DNA from: Echinometra lucunter
Lineage: Eukaryota; Echinodermata; Echinoidea; Camarodonta; Echinometridae
DNA length: 64,000 bases
Assembly: GCA_029962745.1 (NCBI GenBank)
Contig: CM057157.1
Coordinates: 2,156,835 to 2,220,834 of the forward strand
Direction: 5' to 3'
Shown here: one piece after another, positions 25,301-37,700 of the stretch
Position numbering within the stretch: position 1 is the first letter of the stretch
Layout of the letters: every line of letters starts with the position of its first letter
Program-made: the position numbers and the translations under genes
The notes under the pieces: model-generated
The model's database searches: none
What the model was told of the DNA's origin: nothing
The model's input: only the letters and a program-made list of their open reading frames with translations

Positions 25301-28300
25301 TAATCATAACGTTCATCTGCTTAAATCTTAAAAGACTGGGCTATTTCGGAAGTATTGAGAACAAGAAGAACCAAATAAAAGGGCATGATGCCCCCCCCCC
25401 CCCCCCCCCCGAATATCTCCGCCACCAAAGATCGATCGCCGCAAGATTTGACATCAAATTTGCAATAGTGAAATGGCAATGTAGAGAACCATATGACTTT
25501 GTTATGTTATGTTTGCTATGTTTTATTCATTTCAATACGGGATTTAAAAAACCTGCTATCAGCCGCAAGGCTGTTTTTCAGCAAGTCCGTACATAAAAAT
25601 AGAAAACAGAAACAGAAAAATGACAATAATGAATTACAAATCATGAACAAAATGATAAGTACAAATTATAAACAGAGAAACAGAAATCACATGGGAAAAT
25701 CAAAATTAGAAAAACAACAAAAAATAAAAAGTTACAATAACAAGAACTAAAACTAAAACAAAGCAATATAAATAAAGAAAAAAACATGCAAATATTACAA
25801 TGATCGGAATCTCAGTCAGCAACTATTACGAAAAACTAATTGGCAAGATATTTTGAATGCATTTTATAAAAGCCGGTAGATTGGTTTGTGTTCTTACAGA
25901 ATGGGGTTATTGAATAAGTGACTGGCAATGTATAAAGAGGTATTTTTCAAACAGTTTCTGTGAGGTTTGTAAACTTTTATTAGAAATTGACTACTGCATA
26001 CATTATTCTCTTATGGCTATTTGATAAGTAAGTTTCAACATTTTCAGTACTTTACTTCTACTAATAACAAAATCAATACTATGAGTAAAAACAGGGGCGT
26101 CACCTAGACCTTTTTCAGCGGGGGAGGGAGGGGGGGGGGGGTGCAGAGGCCACTGATTGCCGACCAACAATGCCACCGATTACCGACGACCAACGTCTAT
26201 AAATTCAACCGTATAAAGCCCACTAGGCATGTTCAACTGTGTGCCTCTATCATATTTTCCTTCATTTTTCCTACACATTTCAGTCGATTTTAACCAGATT
26301 TGGTGACTTTTATATGAGCGAGCGCAGCGAGCCAGGAAAAAATTATATACTATTTTCATTTTAGAAGTGATAATTCTTCATCGAAATACCTGATGGGCAT
26401 ATACGATATATTTAATTATATATTTGGTCACTTCGCTTGCAGAATTCATTCGCTTTCCCAACCATCCTGTATCTGAATATCATACAAGCAAGCGCAGAGA
26501 GCGAGGGAAAATATAGGGGCAATTCCATGGAAAATGTACACTTTAGTGAAAAAATGAAGTTTCAAATTGCACTTCAGCTCTCTAGTATTCTTAAAGAGTA
26601 ATGTATAAATTTTCATTTTCCAAAAGATGCATCATGATTATGATCATGACAACATTCGGCACTTTGCGTAACGGACATGACACTTTATATATGACCATTG
26701 GGGAAAAATACTCTGTAGCTCAGTAAAACAGATTGATGATCACTTCCAACTGGTTGAGAATAATGGATTATTGGCACATATAACAGAATAACTCATAAAC
26801 CAATGATTCTATACCTCCAACATCATTTTATTGTGGCATCACGCTGAAGGGATCTGTGGATGAAAATGGTGGCTCCATGAGGCAAGTCATCCCTAATACT
26901 GTAGTCAATCAAAGTCACTTTGTGAACAATATAAAACTACAAAGTATAGATTGCCCCTTTTAATACACTACAGAAATAATATTGTCTGTAAGCAAAATAT
27001 TTGAGATGCTATGTCTATGTTCATCCACTCTAAGGTACAATGCTCGTACATTTGTTGCACCTATTTGATAGGGAAAGCATCAAGTAAGCTGGTGAGAATA
27101 TAAAAATATCTCAGTGGTGTCCTTAAACTTTTAAATAAGAGTTCAGAATATATACTGTACATCAACAGAAAATTTCAGTAAGTTTTTATATCATTAATAA
27201 CATTTCATGCTAATGGTCCTCAAAGTTGTATGGTTTCTTTGGTATTTCTAGTATCATGTCCGTTACGTTTTTACCATAAGTTTTCATAACCAACGGGAAA
27301 TCTTATGAAGTTAATGGAAAATTATTTTCTATGTTAGAATTGAATCCCCTTGCATGTGTTATAACCATTAATTCCCTTACCACTTCTAGTTTTCATACAA
27401 ATCACGCAACGGACATGACACTATGTATGACAAGTGGGAGAAAAGACAATGTGGCTCATTTTAAAACAGATTGATGATTACATGCAAGTGGTTGAGAATG
27501 ATAGATTATTTCTAGATACTACAGAATAACTTATAAACCCACGATTCTATTCCATCAACATCATTTTATGGTAACATCAGACAGAGTAAGTGAACAGTTT
27601 TCCACATATATTTTTTATGAGTTTAGAATGGTACTTTAGGCATGTACTGTAGATCACTAGAACATGCAAGATAAAGCTTTAGACATCTTGTTCAAGAACG
27701 TTAGATAGTAGTAATACATGATTCTAGTTTTTATTTGCTATGTTTTGTTTTACCTGTACTTTGAAAACAAATAATTTGATATATAGTTCACCTCACTAGG
27801 TGTCATGTCCGTCACGCTATACTATTTGTCAATATTCATCCGAATGAAAAAAATCACCATAGAATCGACTTATACTGTGTTCTATTTTGGTATGGGGGAT
27901 AGTAGTAACAAGAAATTTCTTGTGAAGTATGGCTAGTTGGGGCAGGAAGGAGATTCTTTTATTTTATTTTGGTTTGTAAATACTGAAGAAAATTAACCCC
28001 TTTAAAATTACAGAAATATGCGAGATATTACAAAGTGCCGGTGATGATGTGTAATCCTATAATTTAATCTTACAATTTAAACAACAAAACATCTGCCATA
28101 ATTTGTAATAACAACATTATGTCAACTCAAAAAAGTGGACAAAACTTGTCATGTCCGTTACGATAAATGTGTCATGTCCGTTACGCTACATACTGAAGTG
28201 AATTTAAAACTATTTTAAAATTGTACTTTATGATTTAAGTAAAACCTACTTACTGGTTTGATGGTTTCAAAATCCAGGTACAGTGTATCCCAAAATTCAC

Positions 28301-31300
28301 AGGAATTTTCGAAATAAAAAAGAGGTCAAAATACCTTGGTCATTTCATGTCATGTCCGTTACGCTCACAACAAGTGCATTTTCTCTACATCCGTTCAATA
28401 ACATTTTGTGAAATTAATTGTGTATGTAATTGATAGTTGAATGTGTCTGATAAACTCGGCAAGAACTGTTGAATACTGCAAATTCTAAAGTGTGATACTT
28501 TGAACTACACAAATCTGTCTGAATGTCATGTCCGTTACGCTGGAATTGCCCATAGGTCTTTATTCTCCTTTTCATGGTAGAAGTGATGATTCTTTAACAA
28601 AATACAAGATTGGCATAAAATATACCTGAACTATACGTATACATTATTTTGGTCACCTCGCTTGCCGAATCCGTTTGCTTTCCCAAACCATCTTATATCT
28701 AAGTATCATATCAGCGAGAACAGCGAGCGAGAAAAAAAGTTCCTTTTCATGGTAGAAGTGATAATTCTACATCGAAATACACAACGGGCCTATGTAAGAT
28801 TTCTAAATTGTACACGTATATTTGATCACCTCTCTTGCATGATTTATTCGCTTTCAAAGACCATCTGGTATCTAAATATTATACGAGCGGGTGCAGCGAG
28901 GAGGGAAAATATTGTCACGAAAGGGATTTATTTCGTGGGAAATTATGTCATTTTCAGCAAGCATCGTCGTAGATGGCGTTATTCCAGTTAGACGGACAAT
29001 GCTAGTCATATGCTAATGCAATATGCTAATACAGTAGTAATCGTTTTAAGTAGGTGATGGAGTAAATGATTTTCGCACATATGTTCAATGTTACACCTGG
29101 GATGGACTTCTAGTCTCAGGCTAGGAGAGTGGGAAGAATTGAGTGTGTTTGGTCAAAGACATTGGATTACAAGACAAATTACTCTCGCCCACTTCTGTAG
29201 TACGTTTTGTCAAGGGTAAATGCTGTGTTAAAAAATGGACTCGGAAAATTGCGTACGCCATTGGTATAACGTGTTTAAAGATATCTAATCTATTCTTGAT
29301 ATTTCATATCTAAAACTTCGTTTTTAAAGTCTGATTTTTGCATGAACAGAAGAATGGTTAGTTAAAAGAACATTTCATAAAACTCTATTTTCAATAAATA
29401 GCACTGTAAATCTTCAGGATCATGCCTGCTTTTTGACAGAGTCACCTGCCATAGGGATAACACGTAAAAACAGGGATTTTAAGATTGATTATAGTTCCCC
29501 TATTACTGGTTTGAATTTATTTCAAATGTGATTTATATGTAATTTGAGACTTTGGACAAGATTATCAAAGGCTCAAAAAATTCAAAGACTCCCCATAAAT
29601 TTCGGGTAGTATGCATGCTTTTGTCATAAGAGCTGCCATAGGCTAACACGCAAAACCAGATATTTTTTAAATGATTTTAATTCCCTAACGTTTATTTGAA
29701 TTCATGGAAGAGGTAATTTACATAAAATTTCAAACTCTGAAAATATATAATTACCCTGATAGCAGACGTACGTCTTTAAGATGTCATAAAATGGTCTATA
29801 ACTGGTCCACACGTCATACGTCGTATAGATGACTATTTTGCGACGGCAATACAACGTCTTTTTTATGACTAATATTTCCCCACTTTTTGTTTGACCATAA
29901 TATGATGTAAATTTTACGTCAAACTATTTACCACTTTATTACGTCTTCTCTAAGACCAGAATAAGACAGGGGTTTTACGTCAATTATTTCCCCCGTTTTA
30001 ACATTTTTTAAAGACCACAATATGATGCGATTTTTATGTTATTTTTTACATCCATATATTGTTACCATTTTTTAATGGCTTTTCCAATGAGATTACAACA
30101 ATCATCATAAACGACTTCTTGCTTTTTCCAAGACATAAGATTTATTCAAAGAAGAAATTTTCATTTTCTACCCTGAAATTAATAAGGGAGCGTTCCATGA
30201 AGAGTTTTGTCAGTGACTTTTACTGACAACTGTTATAAGCTACTGAAAATCCTTTCATTTGATTGGCTGAGAGCAAACTAGTGGGTGAAAATCACATACT
30301 TGCCAACTTTACCGATTTAGGCGGTAGACTACCACTTTTCATGGAATTTAAGCACCTACCGACTTTGAATTCTATTTTCAGTAGAAACAACCTAATTTGA
30401 TCATTTAATGGACCAAAAGTTTATTTTCATGCCTTATCATTTATTACTGGCTCCATCACCCACTATTTGTCACACTTTGAAGGATTGTGTTTGTTGTTTT
30501 TATTTTCACGTATATGAAGTCATCTAACTTCAAATTTCAAAAATTCATAACAAATTTTTCCAAACTATCTTAGTCTAAGTATAGAAGCAGTGTCATATCA
30601 GTCACCTTCCAAAAGCAAACATCTCATGTGCATCATTATGATTCAAAATATCGAAATTTTCTTAAGGCAGAACGGAGAAAAAATACCTTGGCATGTTTAG
30701 AAGCTTTGTTTTCAGTTTTCTTGGAAAATCGAGAGTATTCATTTACAATGCCTTTCAAGATTTCAAAGCTGAAAAGCGCGAGCAGTGTCATCCAATTTCG
30801 AAAGCAAGAATTTAACGTGCATGATCATGATAACGCCCATTATATTTAGTTTCCAACTATCGAAAGCTTTTAAAGACGGAAGGGAGAAATAAATGCCTTT
30901 GGAAACTTTATTTTCATTTTTCTTAGAAAAGTGAAAATAGTCACACTACCTTTCAAGATTTCGAAGCTGAAAAGCGAGAGTGGTGGCATCTTAATTACAT
31001 TTCAAAAGCAAGAGTTTAATGTACATCATGACGCCCACTATTAGTTTCCAAATATCGATACGGAGGAATAAATACCTTTGTAAACTCTTTTTTTCTTCGA
31101 AAAATGGGAAGAGTAAAGTACATCACCTTTCAAGATTTCAAAGCTGAAAAGGGAGATGAGGAAATGGTACCTTTTAGTTTCAGTGCTTCAGTAATCAATA
31201 TCCAAAACTATTTATGGAATTGATATACATAATCATTTTTTAAAGGAAATAGTGCCAGAAAAGAGTTGAATATTAGAAATAATGTCTCGCTCCGAAAGGC

Positions 31301-34300
31301 TGCTCCCCGGGAGATTTTGCAGAGGATTGTCCAGACGCAAATTTGGAACAAAAGTGCATGTTGAAAATAATGAGTTAAGGCTACAACGGATCAGGACAAC
31401 AGATTGGGAAGACTTTCCTAATGTGCTCTAAAATATGTTTGACTGTTCAAAAAATATAAAATCTTCCGCTCTGTCGCTACGCTCCCTTGCATACAATGAA
31501 GAAGGTAATCAGTTAATTTTCAGGTATTAAATTAGTATTGGATATTCATACACCGCACGTATTCACTAAACAAAGTGGCTCAAGGCGCTCTCAATATTAT
31601 ACCCCAGCTCAAAGCGTTTTAGGAATTTCTTCCTGTCCATACCCATCTTCACCTGGGTGGAGAGTGGCAAAATGCAGATTAATTGCCAAATGACATAAAT
31701 GCATACTGCATAGGCATAATTCTATTTTGTGAATATAAGAGTTAGAGAATGCAAAGTTGTAATCCTGCTAATTGGAACTACACAACGAAATGTGAGGTCA
31801 ACAGTAATTAAGGAAATATTCAGGGGGTCCCTCCTCCCTATGAAAAGAAAAGAAAAGAAAAAGAAAAATTAAAACAAAACAGAGAAAAAATAAGTGGATG
31901 CTTAGATCAGACTGTGAAACAGTTGTATAGAAAGTGCTTTAACCCTGATAGCAGAACGGACGTCTTTAAGACGTCAAGAACTGGTCATAAACTGGTCCAC
32001 ACGTCATATGTCGTATACACGACTATTTTACGACAACCTTATGACGTCTTTATATAACCAAAATTTTCTCAAATTTTGTTTGAACATAAGATGACATATA
32101 TTTTATGTCAAACATTTACCACTTTTTAACGTCTTTTTTAAAGGCCGGAATAAGACGTATTTTTACGTCAATTATTTCCCACTTTATAACAGCTTTTTTC
32201 AAGACCATGACATGACGTGTTTACGTGAGTTTTACGTCGTGATAGTTGAATATTCATGAATGACCAGAAATGACTAAACTTCGTGAAAAAAGGGAGATAA
32301 CATTTGAATTTTAACATTTTATTCAATGATTTCACTGCTGATTTAATGAACAATGTACTTCCATGTTGAACACCATTCAGTTAATGTCATGGGCAGGGTA
32401 TTTCAGAATGTATCAAGAAATTGTAATTTCTAACTGTTTTTTTCAAGTACTACACTACAGTCCATATACATGTATATAGTAATGTCGATACAAAGCATCA
32501 GTAGTTAGGCATAGGATGTAGGATGTTAGGATATAGGGCTAGTATGGGACGATCTATAGGCTAGAACATTAAAAAAGAAAAACATCATAATGTTGAATAC
32601 ATTCTAAAATATTTTATAAACCAGCTTTGAAGCTTTGACTTGACGTCTTTATGATGTGATTTTTACCAGTCTGTGAGCTGCCTTTGAGTCGTAAAGACGT
32701 CATAAAGACGTTTTTTCCGACCAATATGATGTAAAATTGACGTAAAAATATGACGTCTTGTTTTACGTCGTGTGCTGGTGCAAAGTATCGTCTTAAAGAC
32801 GTATATATAATAAGTAAATAAGACGTATGACACGACTTTAAAAAGACGTAAATATGATGTTATTCTTACCAGTCTCTGCTATGAGGGTAATGCTCCATCA
32901 GTCAAATAGACCCCCCATAAATCCCCGGGAATATGCATATTTTTTTTGCTTTGAAAAATCTTGCCGGCCATAGGTTTACACGTGAAAACAAGCCATTTTA
33001 AAACAATTATAGTTCCCCTATTACTACTTTGAATTTATTTCAAATGTGATTTATATGTAATTTGAGACTTTGGAAAAGATTACTAAAGGCTCAAAAAAAT
33101 TCAAAGACTCCCCATAAATTTCGGTTACTATGCATGCTTTTGACCCTCTAGCTGACATAGGTTAATACACAAAAATAGGGTATTTGAAGTTAAGTTCATT
33201 CCCCTAGGATTTATCTAAATATATGGAAAAGGTAATTCATATAAAATTTCAAACTCTGAAAATATATAACTGAACCTCGATGTGTCCAATAAACCCCCCA
33301 TAAATGCCCGGGAGTATGCATGCTTTAGACCAATTTTTTTAATGTTTGTACTACTAAAAGTGGAACCGTTTGTTGTTATCGATGAAGCACGATATGTGGC
33401 TATACCACGTACATGACCACGTACTACAATACGTACGCGCTTTATTTCGGTACTGAAAGTTCTTCGTAAATATATATTCATTAGTTTGGTCTTTTTGCGA
33501 AAAAACAAATCTTTATACTTTTTTTTATGGGAGAAGTGATAATTCTTTATAAAAATACACGATGGAACTATAAGATGTCTGATTTACACATGTACGTTTG
33601 GTCAACCTGCTTGCCAAATCCGTTTGCTTTCCCAAATCTATCTTGTATCTGAATATTTTATGAGCGAGCGAGGAAAATAGATATATACTATTTTTCATGG
33701 TAGAAGTGATGATTCTTCATAAAAAAATCACAATGGGCCTTTAAGATATCTATTTTTATATATTTAGTCACCTCTCTTCCCTGATTTATTCGCTTTTAAA
33801 GACCATCCCGTATCTCAATATTATACGAGCGAGCGAGGGAAAATCTATAAAGGAAAAATACATATATACTCCTTTTCATAGCAGAGGTGATATTTCTTTG
33901 TCAAAATACACAAGCCAAAAAGCCGAATATGACCCTATATATTCGGACACCTTACTTATCATGCTTATCTTTTCTTTTTCCCTCCTTCCTCTTCCCTCTC
34001 CTTTTTTTTTTCTCTCTCTCTCTCTCTTTTTAAAAATTCTTTTGCCGACAGCCATCGCGAAATAGCCGACAAGAATTTGAAGAATAGCTGATTTTGGTAA
34101 CTAAAATCGTCTTTTCCAAATGAAACTTGCAATCTTATAAAAATTGTTGCAGTTTTGAAATGGTTCTTGAATGCCATTTTTCCCAAGGATCACTGTGGCA
34201 AATTACACTTCACTATCTGCAGCAATGACCTCCTATCAAGACATTTAGGCAATACTTACAACATCTTTGTTGAAGTCCTTTGTAGAATAATCAATGTGGC

Positions 34301-34557
34301 CCGAGTCTACGTTTTCATTCCCATCCAGTTTGGAGATATCTAGAACACTGCTTGCTTCAGACTGAGGAAAGGGAAGAAAAAGAAGATTTTTAAAAAAGAA
34401 TGAGAAGGGAAAACGAAGAAGAAAAGAAATACAAAACATCGAGGAATTTAGTCAAACATGCATTGTCTGCCCATGTTTTATTTCGACGTGAATGAAATAG
34501 AATGAAACAAGAGAGAGAGCTTTACTCATGAAAGCCTATCAAAATTGATATAATATG

Positions 34558-34599
<42 letters not shown>

Positions 34600-34615
34600 G
34601 ATGTATATAATCATA

Positions 34616-34665
<50 letters not shown>

Positions 34666-34675
34666 GATATATATA

Positions 34676-34718
<43 letters not shown>

Positions 34719-37700
34719 TAATAAGTAATGGATGAAAATAATGAGCACTAGTCTTGTTTGTATGATGATATCTGTAGTGTAGTTGGACACTTTTCCAACC
34801 CTACAATAGTCCTTTGCCAGGACTGTTCTACTTTTCAGTTACGTTGTTGATCAATAACACAATCTTCGACCTCTACGCCCGAAATGAAAACAGCCGCACG
34901 ATTTCCTCCCATCATCACAGTCCTTTCAACTCTGCCAATTTTACGACCGTCCCCCGAAAACTCCGGAAACTGACCACACCTCCGAGCCAACTTGATCTCC
35001 GCTCACTGGACGGTTGAATGTGACAATCATTTACGAACATTACGTCATTTTGCTTCATTGTTGGTGAATCGAAAGTTACACACACGCACACACACTCTCT
35101 ACTTCTGAATATTCATGAGCATTACCGGCGAAGGGGCTGGTCTCGGCATTACGTCAGAATAATTATAGGTGAACTTTTGAACCCTTCTACTGGCAGAGTT
35201 TTCTAGACGTTGGTGAAGGGCGTGAAAGAGGGGATAGCGCGATCACTGGGGAAGGCGCGCAGGGGATGGAGAATGAAGCAAATGGAGAGAAATAACAAGT
35301 ACACCGACGTCTAGAATCTAGACTAACCCTACAATAATGTCACCTTCTATAGTGAGACGTATACCCTATGGGTAGTGGGGTAACAGCCCCAGGGGGCAGT
35401 AGTCCTAGAAGAGCTTTCGCCACGAAGGGAAAGATCAGACGATACTCTAATTACAACGCCGAATAAGGGTTTGATATTACCGTAACCAAGTCATTTGTAA
35501 AATAGTATAAACATGACCACAATAATTCATAGATGCGAGTCAACATATGGCAAGTTAACTGTCACCTCTTTCATGTCTTTGTAATCACAATAAGGTGTCA
35601 CTTCTTATCTTTCTTCTTTCACTTAATACCATGACTATCCAATGTAAATTCACAGGTATATTCCCGCAAAATAAATGCTTTGATATTAATGATTTGCAGG
35701 ATTTTTATGCTACCTATATATATTTGCATGGCATGGCATGGCATGGCATGGCAGTATCTTAACACATAAATAAAAGTCTGAAACATAAATTTCCAAACCA
35801 AACTTGTCATGTGCTCGTTCAGTCCAAATGAGCAAACATTACAGAGTACCTACTAATACTTGTATACACTCTGTAAACTACATACAGAAGGGATCCTTAA
35901 AAAGAAATAGCACACCCTTGCCATGCGATGACAACCCATCAACTGAAAAGCACATGCCCATTTCTTAATATCTATCGACTGTGCAGATTACATAAGAGAT
36001 AAAAAAAACCACGAGACCGCAAAATCGTAAATCGCGATCAATACACAGCTTTGACCGTTTCCAATCTCCTTGAGTTTAAAACATGTAATTGTAAAAAAGT
36101 GCTGACATGAAAATGAGAGTTCTATCAAATATTTGCATGAAATGTGGATTCTGTAAAACTGTCATGTTATAAAATAAATTCAAAATGTTCATCTTTTTTG
36201 ATGTGATCTATATTGCTTTTGTGTGGGGGTCAAAGCTTTGGCTGAAGCTTTCCCCATTGCTCACTCGGGTTAATTCCAATGTAAATTTGCGAGGATATAA
36301 ACATGTAGGAAGAAAATAAGTTGCAATATACTGGCTAATGTTTGAAATAGTTTTAGGGGGCGCTCATCTATAAGTTTTCACTACATGTATAAGAAAAAAT
36401 GAATGTTTGAATATTCACACATGTAGCAGGAGCAACGGAAGGATTTCCACCGGGGATTAGTGGGGCATTGATGTAATTTTTCCTGGGGGCATGCAGAGAA
36501 GGAAACCAAATCGGAGGAGGGGTCTGATTTGAATTGTACATGCGGTCTCGTTGTACCATTTTCATTTTCGTCTTATCGACCTTCGGTCTAATGGTCCTTC
36601 GGTCATGTGTGGAGGCCCTCAAGACCACATGATATGTGTGCTCGAATGAATGAATGATATAGTAACAAGCGAGTTTCCTGATAGAAAAGAAGAAAGACAT
36701 ATGAGTCGTCTGCGAACAACCTCGTCGCTATGGTAAGATTTTTTGCAAACGCGATGGGATGGAAGGATAGAAAAGTGAAATTTTTAAAAAAACAGATTCG
36801 AAGTTAATTTCTATTGAAGTTGATACCAAGACTAACCATATCTTGTGATTTTGGATTGCTATAATACAGCATACTATGCAACATCAAGCTAGGATCTTGG
36901 CTCCACATTTTTTTATATTTGAAAATTTATCCTCGACTCCATGAGTGTTTTCCGACATGATTGCTTTTCCCCTTTGAGAGACTCAAAATTAACATATCAG
37001 AATGACCAGTTACATTGGGAAAACGAATTTAATTTTGTTGAGTATTTTTCACAACTATACAATACCAAAAACAGAGTTCAATGTATGGACGACATCAAAG
37101 CTTTTAGATGTGTCATTAAATAATTTAGATGAATGCAACTAGTGTGTTAAACTTACATTCTTGAAGCTATCCTTTAAAACACAGTCCGTTTCGCCGCCAT
37201 ATCCACTGCTATTCGTGACGTGTTGTGTGGGCTTATCTGGTTCATGTAATGTTATGGGCTGTCAATGGAAAAAAAATGACATCAATGATAATGAATTCTG
37301 TAACAAGACTTGCATGTATTTCATGATAACAAAAATATGTATTTCAGCCCACTTCATAGTGTACTATAAATACACGGTGCATACATGTACTTTGTATTTT
37401 GAAAAAGCTCCTGTGTCATTAAATAATTTAGATGGATGCAACTAATGTGCTAAACTTACATTCTTGAAGCTATCCTTTAAAACATAGTCCATTTCGCCGC
37501 CATATCCACTGCTATTCGTGATATGTAGTGTGGGCTTGTCTGGCTCATGTAATGTTATGGGCTGTCAATGGAAAAAAAATGACATCAATGATAATGAATT
37601 CTGTAACAAGACTTGCATGTATTTCATGATAACAAAAATGTGTATTTCAGCCCACTTCATAGTGTACTATAAATACACGGTGCATACATGTACTTTGTAT

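Larger units (their letters stand above)
21873..34259 (-). other. Giant intron between gene A exons 7 and 8
   Basis: 12.4 kb with canonical borders (GTAAGT at 34259, TTAATTAG at 21873). I searched both strands and saw no further exon. It holds nested repeats described separately. 21.9-24.7 kb shows little beyond poly-C runs, one small inverted CAGTGTTGG...CCAACACTG at about 22087-22150, and an ATT microsatellite near 24585-24645. Confidence 0.5.

Noticed and set aside
25231..25596. 121-codon plus-strand frame
   Set aside because: Crosses a poly-C run, no similarity or exon signals, lies in repeat-rich intron.
37157..37561. ITIM or ITAM call for the tail tyrosines
   Set aside because: Residues at Tyr+3 are Lys, so neither consensus is met; I describe the motif instead of naming it.
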